Source: CAYLNH01 sp964384625 (GTDB lineage Bacteria; Verrucomicrobiota; Lentisphaeria; JABSQK01). From it: DNA of 25,124 bases. The position numbers were made by a program, and so were the translations under genes. Shown piece by piece: positions 1-8,305 of this stretch (positions are counted from its first letter, which is position 1; each line of letters opens with the position of its first letter). The notes under the pieces were generated by a model that worked only from the letters and a program-made list of their open reading frames with translations, was not told the DNA's origin and made no database searches. The stretch is taken from positions 1-25,124 of the forward strand of contig CAYLNH010000089.1 in the NCBI GenBank assembly GCA_964384625.1. Reading direction: 5' to 3'.

Positions 1-48
1 GGGTATAGATACTCCCCAAGCTGAGCTTGGGGTCTCTTCTCGGAAAGC
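1..48 (+). repeat. Hairpin-forming dispersed repeat A, copy 1
   Basis: Contains the near-perfect palindrome CCCCAAGCTGAGCTTGGGG at 14-32 (9-bp arms, one central base). The flanks GGGTATAG on the left and TCTCTT, TCGGA on the right recur in inverted orientation at 9147-9193, with about 44 of 48 aligned columns identical. The copy begins exactly at the window edge, so its left boundary is unknown. It resembles REP-like palindromic elements or a bidirectional terminator. No transposase is visible nearby. Confidence 0.8.
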
Positions 49-457
49 AGGAACCTGATTTCGCACCCCTTTCGCGCCAGGTGTAGCCTGGAACGCCGCT
101 GAATCAAGGACCTCCTGAACTACGTTTCCGGCCACTACGGAGACAAGCTGCGTGGTGGCCGGACATGAGAATGTGGATCATCCCAAGCCTGGTCAAGTAG
201 GTGCCATCGCCTCCTGGCTCGATTCACCCATGAACTTCGCAGCAGAAGACTTCCACCTCCCGGGCCCCGCCCCGGCACAAGTCCCGGCCGCCGGGTTGCC
301 GCCGACAACTGCCGAGGACTTCCTCGGCCGCAACGGCCTCGCTTGCAACCGGATGCCCGCAACCTACAATATGGCGTATCGCACGGTCTGCTCCGCAAAG
401 ATGATTTCCGGGGGATGTGCGGCTGCCCGAAGTAAATCCAGGACAGCCGGGAGAAGC
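49..457. other. 409-nt stretch without a recognisable gene
   Basis: The + frame of the following glycosyltransferase stays open back to a GTG at 152. That 102-codon extension has no family-like sequence, and a well-placed ribosome binding site sits directly before the ATG at 458. The stretch probably holds the leader and promoter of the polysaccharide operon. A short open piece at 103-168 (ends in KLRGGRT before TGA) could be the tail of a decayed gene, but it is preceded by an in-frame stop and cannot be assigned. No tRNA or transposase was seen. Confidence 0.4.
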
Positions 458-2662
458 ATGGTTACCAGGTCGCAAAAACAAGAACGCCGGTCTTTCCCGG
501 TACGTTTGGTACGGTGGTTCCGCAGACATCGGGACCGGCGGCTGATTGCGGACAGCGGCGTGTTCGACATCGATTTCTATCAGGCCCAGGCGCCGGATGA
601 CATGCCCGGCGACCCGATCCTGCACTACTTGACCGTCGGGGTGGAACAGGGCCTTAACCCAAACAGCTGGTTTGATACGCGGTATTATGTCGACACCAAT
701 GCCGATATCCGCTACACAGACACGAACCCGCTGGTTCACTACCTGCAGTACGGTCGTCACGAAGGCCGTTCGCCGTCGGTAAACCGCGTGTCGCCTCCGG
801 ACATCGGCGACCTGCAACCCGGGAATCCGGCCTGGCGGTGTGCATTTGCCGCGAGCCGCGTTGTTCGGCTCCTGGTCCGTTCCGCCAGGGTTTTTGTCAG
901 GACTCTGGGCTTTCTGCCGGAAGCGATCCAGTACGCTGAATGGTGCCGGAAGTATGACTCCATCACGACGGCTGACATCGCGGCGATGAAAGCTGATGCC
1001 GCCGGCTTCGCGTCGCAGCCCGTGATCTCCATTATCCTGCCTACGTACAATACGCCTCCGAAATACCTGCAGCGCGCCATTCAGTCCGTCAAAGACCAGG
1101 CCTATGAACGCTGGGAACTGTGTATTGCGGATGATGCCTCAACAGACCATCGTGTCCTGCGGATGTTGGCGGAAGCAGCGGCCGGTGATGCGCGGATCAA
1201 ACTGGTCGAGCGCGAACAGAACGGGCACATCTCGGCTGCGAGCAACTCTGCGCTGAAACTAGCGACCGGGGAGTACGTCACCTTCCTCGACCATGACGAC
1301 GAGTTGCGCCCGCATGCGCTCTACTGCGTGGTTCGCGAGCTTCAGGATCATCCTGACGCGGCGCTGATCTATAGTGATGAAGACAAGATCAGCGCTGCCG
1401 GCCGCGTCTTCGACCCGTATTTCAAACCGGATTGGAACCCGGAATTGTTCCTGGCCCAGAATTACCTCTGTCATCTCTCGGTCTTTCGCCGGGAACTGGT
1501 GGACCAGGTGGGGGGGCTGCGGCTCGGTCTTGAGGGGGCTCAAGACTGGGACCTGGCGATGCGCGTTGTTGAACGGATCAAGCCGGAGCAGATCCGCCAC
1601 ATCCCGCGAGTGCTGTACCACTGGCGGGCCTGGGAGGAGAGCACGGCGGCTGACCACCGCGTCAAGAAGTATGCTTTCGACGCTGCTCAGCGGATGCTTG
1701 AGGAGCACTTCGAGCGCCTCGGCCAAACGGCCGGCGTCCGTTGTGTTCTCCCCTTCTTTCACATCGAATACCCAGTGCCTGATCCGGCGCCAAGCGTGAC
1801 GTTGATCATCCCGACCCGCAATCATCTCAAGGAACTGAAGCGCTGCCTCGACAGCATCGAGGCGAATACGGACTATCCAGTCTACGAGATCCTTGTGGTG
1901 GACAACGGCAGCGATTGCCCCGAGACCCTGACATACCTGCGGCAACTGGAGTCGAACGGCAAAGCACGCGTGCTGCACTACGATGCCCCGTTCAACTTCT
2001 CCGCCATCAACAATGCTGCAGTCAGCAACGTCGAGTCCGATCTGGTCGGTTTCCTCAACAACGACCTGGAAGTGATCAGCCGCGGCTGGTTGTGTGAGAT
2101 GGCGGCACTGGCGGTTCGGGAGGACGTTGGGGCCGTCGGCGCCAAACTCTACTTTGCCGACGGCACCCTGCAGCACGGCGGAGTTGTGCTGGGGATCCAC
2201 GGTTGTGCCGAACACTGGAACAAACATGCTCCAGGCGATGCCCCGGGTCTGGGCGGGCAGGCCTGGCTGCGGCGGAATGTGTCGGCGGTCACCGCGGCTT
2301 GCCTGCTGATGAGACGCGAGTTGTACCTGGATGTCGGCGGCCTGGACGCGGAGAACCTGGCGATCGGCATGAACGACGTTGATTTCTGTTTGCGGCTGCG
2401 GGACCGGGGTCGGCTCAACATCTGGACGCCGCACGCGCAGTTGTATCACTATGAATCTCTGTCACGCGGCTACGATGATACCCCTGAGAAGATCTCCCGC
2501 TTGCGGCGTGAGATTGAGTTTCTCCGGGAGAAATGGGGTGAAAAACTTGAAACCGACCCCTACTATAATCCGAACTTGTCCATCTCTCGGGCAGACTTGA
2601 GTCTGGCGGAGCCGCCGCGCGTCTCCTGCCCGTGGAAATCCGAGATTATCGATGTCCACTGA
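458..2662 (+). CDS. Double-domain family 2 glycosyltransferase (surface polysaccharide)
   Basis: Predicted cytoplasmic, membrane-associated transferase of 734 residues that should add sugars from nucleotide-sugar donors to a lipid-linked polysaccharide. Residues about 36-67 and 72-105 are two imperfect copies of a FD..FY/YY...HYL..G..EG module often found at the N-terminus of such enzymes. The first GT-A domain starts near residue 187 (ISIILPTYNT) with a DHDD motif at 278-281. The second starts near 445 (VTLIIPTRNH) with NND at 534-536 and GMNDVDFCLRL near the end. The start at 458 is chosen because GGGAG precedes it by a few bases and family similarity begins soon after; a GTG at 152 is in frame but unsupported. 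It overlaps the permease gene by 11 nt, which indicates translational coupling and a role in the polymer that the ABC exporter carries. Sugar specificity cannot be read from the sequence. Confidence 0.9.
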   Translation: MVTRSQKQERRSFPVRLVRWFRRHRDRRLIADSGVFDIDFYQAQAPDDMPGDPILHYLTVGVEQGLNPNSWFDTRYYVDTNADIRYTDTNPLVHYLQYGRHEGRSPSVNRVSPPDIGDLQPGNPAWRCAFAASRVVRLLVRSARVFVRTLGFLPEAIQYAEWCRKYDSITTADIAAMKADAAGFASQPVISIILPTYNTPPKYLQRAIQSVKDQAYERWELCIADDASTDHRVLRMLAEAAAGDARIKLVEREQNGHISAASNSALKLATGEYVTFLDHDDELRPHALYCVVRELQDHPDAALIYSDEDKISAAGRVFDPYFKPDWNPELFLAQNYLCHLSVFRRELVDQVGGLRLGLEGAQDWDLAMRVVERIKPEQIRHIPRVLYHWRAWEESTAADHRVKKYAFDAAQRMLEEHFERLGQTAGVRCVLPFFHIEYPVPDPAPSVTLIIPTRNHLKELKRCLDSIEANTDYPVYEILVVDNGSDCPETLTYLRQLESNGKARVLHYDAPFNFSAINNAAVSNVESDLVGFLNNDLEVISRGWLCEMAALAVREDVGAVGAKLYFADGTLQHGGVVLGIHGCAEHWNKHAPGDAPGLGGQAWLRRNVSAVTAACLLMRRELYLDVGGLDAENLAIGMNDVDFCLRLRDRGRLNIWTPHAQLYHYESLSRGYDDTPEKISRLRREIEFLREKWGEKLETDPYYNPNLSISRADLSLAEPPRVSCPWKSEIIDVH

Positions 2663-3500
2663 AAACCTGTCAACGGATCGGTCCAGTCCTTCCATGTTCG
2701 CGACCGTCACAGCCGACATCCGCGTTCTGCGGACCTATCGCTTTCTGATCGCCAATCTGGTCAAGAAGGAGCTTCACCTGAAATACCGCAGTTCTGTACT
2801 GGGGTATTGCTGGTCGCTGCTCAACCCGATCTTGTTGATTGCCACCTATGTGGTAGCGTTCAAGTTCATCTTGAAGGTCGGCGTCCGCAAAGGCTACGAT
2901 ATTGACTATGTCGCTGTTTTGATGACCGGCATTGTGTTCTGGCAGTTCTTTTCAACTGCCTTGAGCTCGTCGGCCGGCAGTGTTTTGAACAACATCAGCC
3001 TGCTGCAGAAAGTGCGGTTTCCTCGAGTGATTCCGGTACTCAGCAACCATCTGTTTCAGCTTGCCCTGCATCTGTTGATCTGGCCGTTCCTGTTTCTGGC
3101 GCTTTTCCTGCTTTTCGATGCCCCCGTGGGCTGGCACGTTCTCGGGCTTGTCCCCACGTTTATTCTGCTTAATATCTTCCTTTTCGGGGCGGGATTGTTT
3201 CTGGCTACAGCCACGGTGTTTTTCCGAGATGTCCGCCATTTTCTTGAGCTGGCGTTGCGCAGTCTGTTCTGGCTGTCACCGATCGTATATCCGATGCACC
3301 GCGTGCCGGACTCCATTGCACCGTTTATCCGGGCAACCCCCTTCACGCCCTTCGTCATGAGTCTTCGCAGCTCTCTGTGTTTCGGCGAGATTCCCGAAAC
3401 CAACTGGCTGGTACAGTCCGCCGGGTACGCCTTTACCGCACTGGCTCTGGGGCTCTTCGTCTTCTACCGGTATCAGCGACGCTTCGTGGAGGAATTCTGA
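2652..3500 (+). CDS. wzm: ABC-2 polysaccharide/polyol export permease (Wzm/TagG type)
   Basis: A 282-residue inner-membrane permease of the ABC-2 family that carries lipid-linked polysaccharide across the inner membrane together with the ATPase encoded next. The N-terminal amphipathic stretch LVKKELHLKYRSSVLGYCW followed by LLNPILL is characteristic of Wzm, TagG and KpsM-type permeases. About six hydrophobic segments follow, and the conserved FFRDVRHFLEL and WLSPIVYP motifs of the family are present. The length is normal. The start overlaps the glycosyltransferase by 11 nt, and the stop codon shares an A with the ATG of the ATPase (ATGA overlap), so the three genes form one operon. The symbol is by family; an exact orthologue is not claimed. 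Confidence 0.92.
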   Translation: MSTENLSTDRSSPSMFATVTADIRVLRTYRFLIANLVKKELHLKYRSSVLGYCWSLLNPILLIATYVVAFKFILKVGVRKGYDIDYVAVLMTGIVFWQFFSTALSSSAGSVLNNISLLQKVRFPRVIPVLSNHLFQLALHLLIWPFLFLALFLLFDAPVGWHVLGLVPTFILLNIFLFGAGLFLATATVFFRDVRHFLELALRSLFWLSPIVYPMHRVPDSIAPFIRATPFTPFVMSLRSSLCFGEIPETNWLVQSAGYAFTALALGLFVFYRYQRRFVEEF

Positions 3501-4312
3501 TGGACGGCATCCGAATCGAGAACGTCAGCAAGGCCTTTGTGTTGCGGCACAACCGCAGTCTCTCGCTCAAATCGCGGTTCGTCGGGCTTTTTCACCGACG
3601 CTACCGCGAAACCACCGAGCAGCTTCTGGCTGTCGACAATGTCTCGTTTTCCGTTGCCGCGGGGAGCTGCATGGGCATCGTCGGTCTGAACGGCTCGGGA
3701 AAAAGTACTTTGCTCAAAATTGTGGCGGGTATCCTGGCCCCCAGCAGCGGATACGTGAAAATGGCGGTGACGGCGCGGGTCGGTACGTTGATCCAGTTGG
3801 GCGTCGGTTTCTGCCCCGAGTTGACCGGGATTGAGAACATCTACCTGAATGGATCGCTGTACGGTTTCGGGCGGACTGAAATTGCCGAGGTCTATGATGA
3901 TATCCTCGCATTCGCCGAACTCGAGCGCTTCATTGACACCCCCTTGAAGAATTATTCTTCCGGGATGTATGCCCGTCTGGGGTTCTCAATTATGGCGCAC
4001 CTGCCGATGGACATCATGCTGATCGACGAAGTTCTCAGTGTCGGCGATCAGGCGTTCAGCCGGAAATGCCTGGCCCGGATGGCCGAGTTCAAGCAGCGCG
4101 GCCGAACGATTCTGTTTGTGTCGCATGCCCCCGGCGCGGTAAAGGACTTCTGTGATCAAGCGGTGTTGCTGCATGAAGGCAAGATGCTCGGACAGGCCGA
4201 GCCGGGGATGTTGCTTGACGTTTATGGTCGAATGGCCGAGCGGGAGATTTCCCCCGCGAGTGCCGCTGCGGAACTGGCTGGTGCTTCAGCCAATCCGGCC
4301 GCAGCACTGTGA
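3500..4312 (+). CDS. wzt: Polysaccharide export ABC transporter ATPase (Wzt/TagH type)
   Basis: A 270-residue ATPase that should dimerise and drive the preceding permease. Visible motifs are Walker A GLNGSGKST (62-70), the signature YSSGM (152-156), Walker B IMLIDE (172-177) and the H-loop histidine H209 in FVSHA. The segment QLGVGFCPELTGIENIYLNG matches the polysaccharide-exporter subfamily. The ATG at 3500 overlaps the permease stop, and GGAGG lies 7 nt upstream; the frame is open further upstream but only through permease sequence. The protein ends soon after the nucleotide-binding domain and has only a short Ala-rich tail. It therefore lacks the C-terminal carbohydrate-binding domain of Wzt proteins that recognise a terminally modified O-antigen. 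This suggests export that does not wait for a chain-terminating cap. It is the last gene before a convergent neighbour. Confidence 0.93.
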   Translation: MDGIRIENVSKAFVLRHNRSLSLKSRFVGLFHRRYRETTEQLLAVDNVSFSVAAGSCMGIVGLNGSGKSTLLKIVAGILAPSSGYVKMAVTARVGTLIQLGVGFCPELTGIENIYLNGSLYGFGRTEIAEVYDDILAFAELERFIDTPLKNYSSGMYARLGFSIMAHLPMDIMLIDEVLSVGDQAFSRKCLARMAEFKQRGRTILFVSHAPGAVKDFCDQAVLLHEGKMLGQAEPGMLLDVYGRMAEREISPASAAAELAGASANPAAAL

Positions 4313-4325
4313 GAAGGCGTTGCGT

Positions 4326-4351
4326 GCTGTGCGTCTTGGTCGATGCACAGC
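4326..4351. terminator. Possible stem-loop after the polysaccharide operon
   Basis: A perfect 7-bp inverted repeat GCTGTGC/GCACAGC with a 12-nt loop lies 13 nt after the ATPase stop. It sits in the 225-nt gap between convergent genes. There is no following T run, so intrinsic termination is uncertain. The rest of the gap, to 4537, holds only weak GC-rich palindromes. Confidence 0.3.
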
Positions 4352-4537
4352 GGCAGATGGCGGCAATCCTGCGGCCAAGGCCGGCGCATGAAAATCACCT
4401 GATCCCTCTGGCAGGCTGGTTGTTCCCCTTGCCGGGGGATTTCCGGATTGCAGGGTGTTTGCCGGTTTCTCACGGCGCTCGTGATGATCCTCCCCAGGCC
4501 CGGCTGCGAAGCAAAACTGCTCCCGGCCGGACCTGAG

Positions 4538-6256
4538 CTAATTCTTCTGTCGGCACGGCGGAGACTCCGGCGCCCGTCGCTTGCCGAACTCGCCGGCTCG
4601 ATTGAGGGTGGCTTCAGAAACTTCGTAGATCAGATAACTGTAGGCGATACGGCCGGTGGGGCTGTAGTTCCGCCGCAACCAGGCAACACGGTCTCGGGTG
4701 CCGGCGGCTCCGGTGAGGACGTTTGTGCCCATCACAATCGTCCCGGTCGTCGGGTTCAATGGATTGAATTTCGCCTCCGGGTGTTGTTCAAGGTATTTCT
4801 TCAGATACCATCGGTCTTGTCCCCAGTTCACGTTGGAGTCAGCCAGGATGCGAAACGTCTGTTTCCGGTCCGGCACAAGTTCGTTGAAATAGGATAGGTA
4901 GTGTGGAAACCACGACAGCACTGAGGCAATCAAGAGAAACATCCAGCCTGCCAAGAGTGCTTGACGGCGGATTCCCCAGGAATCCCAGTTGAGCGCAATT
5001 CGTCCACAGAGAACGTGCATCAGTGGGAACAGCGGCAGGATGAAGCGAATCCCTTTATGGGTATTCATAAACAGACTGAACCATATCGCCAGAAAGACAA
5101 ACGGCACGATCAGGAAGAGTTCCCGGCGGCAAAGGCTGTGCCAATCGGGTTTTCGGAAGAGAAGAAACAGCGAGATCAGAAATATGGACTGAGTTACCAG
5201 CGGTACCTTGAACAACCATGCAACGATGAAGTAATGCGGAAAGCCACGGCTGCCGGGCTTGCGTTCACGGACTTCCCCCAGCAGATAGATCCAGCCGGAA
5301 TGTTCGTCGGCAGCGTCCCGGGCTTTCACGTGATCGAGTCCCTGAAGATAGGGAACGGGGACAGGCACAGGGATATGCCGCATTCCCGGCCAGTTCTGGA
5401 TCTTCTGGAAAAAACGGCTGCGCAGCTTGTAGCTGCCAAACGGATGCATCGTGCCGTTGAACAGAAAGCCGATGTTGATTGTCAGAAGGACAACAACAAG
5501 CGTAACCAGACCTTGCGCCAGCGGCTTGCGCAAGGTCTGCAACTGCTCCCTCCATGGTTGTTGGTAGAGCCGCCGGCCGACATAGAGGATACCGACAAGC
5601 AAGAGGAGTATGGGAGCTAGGAATACGGCCGTATACTTGGCCAGAAAGCACCAACCCAAGGCCATGGCAAAGGCAATTGTCCATTTCCATTGCCGGGTCT
5701 CGCAGTACTTCCAGAATGTATACACTACAGCCGTCATGGATACGGCCAGTGGAAGATCAGTCGTGATTAGTCGACCGTGTGCGATTACGTTTGGTGCGAA
5801 ACAGTACAGCAAGAGCGACAGCCAGGCGGCCCGTCTGCCGTAGAATTCCCAACTCCACTGAAACACCAGCAGGCCAAGAAGTGCAGCGAAGAAGATCGTG
5901 ACGGTTCGCTTCGCCCTCATTCCGTTCAGTGTCCGGGCGTTCTCTTTGCCTGCAATTGCCGAGACCACGCTCTCGAGTAAGCGGGGGATTCCTGCGTTCA
6001 ATGCCGAAACGGGCATCTTGCTGTCGTCGAACCGGTCTGAGTTGCCGTTGACGATCTGTTCGCCGTAGCGCAGGTGGCGCAATTCGTCCGTGGTCCAGGT
6101 CTTGTGGACGATTGAGACACTGCAGTGAATGCAGTAAAGCAACAGCAACGCGCCAGCAATCAGGTAGCTCCGCCGGTCCGGTCTTTGCTGGTTGTCTGGC
6201 GCGGCTGCAACTTCGGAGTCAGGGTCGGGTTCCCGGGCGACAATTTCGTCAGCCAT
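4538..6256 (-). CDS. Polytopic GT39/PMT_2-like membrane glycosyltransferase
   Basis: A 572-residue inner-membrane protein with about ten hydrophobic segments and a hydrophilic C-terminal part from roughly residue 445. After the first membrane segment comes TWTTDELRHLRYG, whose D57-E58 pair matches the acidic motif in the first periplasmic loop of GT-C enzymes that use polyprenyl-phosphate sugars (PMT, ArnT and related families). Later features typical of this group are HGRLITTDLPLA and KYTAVFLAP. The likely role is transfer of a sugar from a lipid carrier to an envelope glycan or protein; the acceptor is unknown. The ATG at 6256 has GGAAGAGGA just upstream and lies inside the end of xseB (8-nt overlap), so the two are co-translated. 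It converges on the polysaccharide export operon. Confidence 0.8.
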   Translation of the reverse strand: MADEIVAREPDPDSEVAAAPDNQQRPDRRSYLIAGALLLLYCIHCSVSIVHKTWTTDELRHLRYGEQIVNGNSDRFDDSKMPVSALNAGIPRLLESVVSAIAGKENARTLNGMRAKRTVTIFFAALLGLLVFQWSWEFYGRRAAWLSLLLYCFAPNVIAHGRLITTDLPLAVSMTAVVYTFWKYCETRQWKWTIAFAMALGWCFLAKYTAVFLAPILLLLVGILYVGRRLYQQPWREQLQTLRKPLAQGLVTLVVVLLTINIGFLFNGTMHPFGSYKLRSRFFQKIQNWPGMRHIPVPVPVPYLQGLDHVKARDAADEHSGWIYLLGEVRERKPGSRGFPHYFIVAWLFKVPLVTQSIFLISLFLLFRKPDWHSLCRRELFLIVPFVFLAIWFSLFMNTHKGIRFILPLFPLMHVLCGRIALNWDSWGIRRQALLAGWMFLLIASVLSWFPHYLSYFNELVPDRKQTFRILADSNVNWGQDRWYLKKYLEQHPEAKFNPLNPTTGTIVMGTNVLTGAAGTRDRVAWLRRNYSPTGRIAYSYLIYEVSEATLNRAGEFGKRRAPESPPCRQKN

Positions 6257-6515
6257 GGTCCTCTTCCAACGGTTCCCAGTCGGCCTGGTTGGCGCCGGAT
6301 TTTTTCAGGACCTCGATGCGTTTGGCCGTCTCTTTGAGCTTGGCTTCGCAGAACTTCGAGAGCTCCGTGCCTTTTTCAAATTGCGCCAGACAATCTTCCA
6401 ACCCGAGATCGCCAGTCTCCAGTTGGTCGACGATGTCCTCCAACTCGGTCAGCGCGTCCTCGAACTTCAGGTCCTCGGGCAGGACCTCCTTGTCTTTCTT
6501 CTTCTTCTCCGCCAT
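6249..6515 (-). CDS. xseB: Exodeoxyribonuclease VII small subunit
   Basis: An 88-residue protein with the family core FEDALTELEDIVDQLETGDLGLEDCL and then an EKGTELSKFCEAKL helix, typical of XseB, which multimerises on XseA to form the single-strand-specific exonuclease VII of DNA repair. It is slightly longer than the usual 60-80 residues because of a Lys-rich N-terminus and an acidic C-terminal tail. The ATG at 6515 has a GAAAGAG-like binding site 5-6 nt upstream. The partner gene xseA is not in the window. Coupling by overlap to a membrane glycosyltransferase is unusual and probably reflects operon drift rather than shared function. Confidence 0.93.
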   Translation of the reverse strand: MAEKKKKDKEVLPEDLKFEDALTELEDIVDQLETGDLGLEDCLAQFEKGTELSKFCEAKLKETAKRIEVLKKSGANQADWEPLEEDHG

Positions 6516-6856
6516 GGTCGCTCTTTCTTTTTACTGAATATTCCCTGGGGCAGGCTATGCCAACAGCAGGCTCGAGACTGTCACGCTTTCAGCGCGAGGA
6601 GTCCCGACGATGGCACAACTGAATACTCGAATAGTCAGCGTTCCAATGAGTTCTCACTCCGCGGGCAACTGAACAGCCGCGAACTCTGTTTGTTTCACAG
6701 GCACGAAGTCCCGTGACGGAATCCGCGGGATCCCCGCTTGTGCTCCGGAGCATGAGCAGGCCTTCAGCAGTGCTTCGGCTCGTTCGACGATGCTCATGAT
6801 ATTTCTTCGAAATGCCGTTTGCCGAATAGCCGGAGGAAATCGTTCCGACGATTGCC
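6516..6856. other. 341-nt gap upstream of xseB
   Basis: It should carry the promoter of xseB on the minus strand; no convincing -35/-10 pair was found. On the minus strand an open frame of 47 codons from ATG 6797 to stop 6654 (begins MSIVERAEALLKA) is possible, but its ribosome binding site is weak and its sequence is not recognised. It may be a small unknown gene or a gene remnant. No tRNA or long palindrome was seen. Confidence 0.35.
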
Positions 6857-7357
6857 TTATTCGATGACCTTGATTACTTCGAACTGCTTGATCCGCCACT
6901 TGCCGTCTGTCTTCACCAGAATGGCGGCCATTTCACGCGCTTCCACGCGGGTGCCGGAATCATATTTCGAGCGTCCGGAGGCGCGCGCTTTGAACTGGAC
7001 CTTCGCCTGGTCCGCCGCCGGGAACTCCACCTGCATATCGTAAAACTTGATGCTCGCCGTCTCCGCCTGCATCCGCAGGTTGATAATCATCTGCGAGAGC
7101 TCCTCAGCCGAGTGCTTGCCGCCGAGGAACGGGACCTGCCCAATGATCTCGATCTTGTCATCGAAGTAGTCCGGCAGGCGCTGGCTCTTCAAGGCCAGGA
7201 TCGGTCCGGTCTCCCCGGATTTCTTATGCACCGTTTCCGCCAGGCTGTCGAAGCGGTCGATGACCTGTTTCTCCGGGCTGTTGCCGCGCAGGAACCACCA
7301 GGCCAGACCGCCGCTGCAGGCGATGATCACCAGGATCAGTGGGAGCTTCTTCTTCAA
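6857..7357 (-). CDS. Membrane-anchored NTF2/SnoaL-like protein of unknown function
   Basis: A protein of about 166 residues: a basic N-terminus KKK, one hydrophobic segment (LPLILVIIACSGGLAWWFL), then a soluble domain ending in AAILVKTDGKWRIKQFEVIKV. That last stretch is the typical final strand pair of NTF2-like cone folds. The soluble domain probably faces the periplasm. Two starts are possible. The TTG at 7357 is preferred because GGAGG lies 8 nt upstream and it places the anchor at the N-terminus. An ATG at 7426 adds 23 residues but has no good binding site. The gene is divergent from pssA with 132 nt between them. The fold supports binding of a small molecule or a partner but does not give a reaction. 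Confidence 0.65.
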   Translation of the reverse strand: MKKKLPLILVIIACSGGLAWWFLRGNSPEKQVIDRFDSLAETVHKKSGETGPILALKSQRLPDYFDDKIEIIGQVPFLGGKHSAEELSQMIINLRMQAETASIKFYDMQVEFPAADQAKVQFKARASGRSKYDSGTRVEAREMAAILVKTDGKWRIKQFEVIKVIE

Positions 7358-7489
7358 CGGGCCGTCCTCCAGAATATCAACCGGCCTAACATAGATCCGT
7401 CCCGCCGGTTTCCAAAGGAAATCCATCAAGGCGGCCCGCCGGAAGCGTGGAATTCTGCCGCGACCGCGTTACGTTCTCCCACACACCCG

Positions 7490-8305
7490 ATGAAGACCAA
7501 GCTGATCAAAATCAAGACGGCCTACCGCTATATCCCCACGTGTCTGACCCTCGGCAACACCGTCTGCGGGTTCACCGCGATCCTGGTGACGCTGCAGGTC
7601 TACACCGAAAGCACGAAGGTCGAAGTCTCCAAACTGCTGGCCACCAGCGCCTGGCTGATCGGCGGCGCCATGATCTTCGATATGCTCGACGGCTGGACCG
7701 CCCGTAAACTGCACGCGTCGTCCCCGTACGGCGTCGAGATGGATTCCCTGGCGGACATGGTTACCTTCGGCGTCGCTCCCGGGATCATGGTGGCGGTCAT
7801 GGCGCGCTCCGGCAACAGCTTCTCCTGGCTGCCCCATCCGTGGGTGGTCGTCGCCTGCTATGTCTATGTCTCGTGCGCCGCCTTGCGGCTGGCGCTGTAC
7901 AACGTGCTGGCCATGCAGGAAACGAAGAAGTCCTCCGTGTTCCATGGCCTGCCCTCGCCCGGCGGCGCCGCGGCCATCTGCAGTCTGGTCATCCTGTTCC
8001 GCTCCGGGGTCGACTCGGCCATCGTCAATCGGCTGATTCAGATTCTGCCGTTCTACGCCGTCATCCTCGGCGGCCTGATGGTCAGTTCCCTGCCGTATGT
8101 TCATTTCGGCAAATGGCTCGGCAGCAAGCGCCGGAACAAGATCAAGATCTTCCTGCTCATTGTCTTCGCCGGCCTGCTCTGTTACCGCCCGCCGCTGGTT
8201 GCGGCAATCGCCGTCAATGTCTACATCCTGTCCGGCCCGGTGCTTGCCATCTTCTCATGGCGCCGCGACGGCGGTGAAAAGGCGCCGGCCAAGGATCCGG
8301 CATGA
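7490..8305 (+). CDS. pssA: CDP-diacylglycerol--serine O-phosphatidyltransferase
   Basis: A 271-residue integral membrane enzyme that makes phosphatidylserine, the precursor of phosphatidylethanolamine, from CDP-diacylglycerol and serine. The full CDP-alcohol phosphotransferase motif DG-x2-AR-x8-G-x3-D-x3-D is present: D67, G68, A71, R72, G81, D85, D89. Around it lie about seven or eight hydrophobic segments. The N-terminal PTCLTLGNTVCGF and the later FHGLPSPGGAA are typical of the type II PssA subfamily. The ATG at 7490 is where family similarity begins; the open frame further upstream runs antisense to the NTF2-like gene and is disregarded. The stop overlaps the bpt start by 4 nt (ATGA). This coupling of a lipid gene to a protein-degradation gene has no obvious functional reason. 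Confidence 0.93.
   Translation: MKTKLIKIKTAYRYIPTCLTLGNTVCGFTAILVTLQVYTESTKVEVSKLLATSAWLIGGAMIFDMLDGWTARKLHASSPYGVEMDSLADMVTFGVAPGIMVAVMARSGNSFSWLPHPWVVVACYVYVSCAALRLALYNVLAMQETKKSSVFHGLPSPGGAAAICSLVILFRSGVDSAIVNRLIQILPFYAVILGGLMVSSLPYVHFGKWLGSKRRNKIKIFLLIVFAGLLCYRPPLVAAIAVNVYILSGPVLAIFSWRRDGGEKAPAKDPA

Noticed and set aside
152..457. N-terminal extension of the glycosyltransferase from a GTG at 152
   Set aside because: It has no family similarity, and the ATG at 458 has a clear binding site.
1259..2449. 396-codon open frame on the minus strand
   Set aside because: It lies wholly antisense to the glycosyltransferase, has no recognisable domain, and is an expected by-product of GC-rich codon use.
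7112..7489. Upstream extension of pssA
   Set aside because: It is antisense to the NTF2-like gene and of low-complexity composition; pssA similarity begins at 7490.
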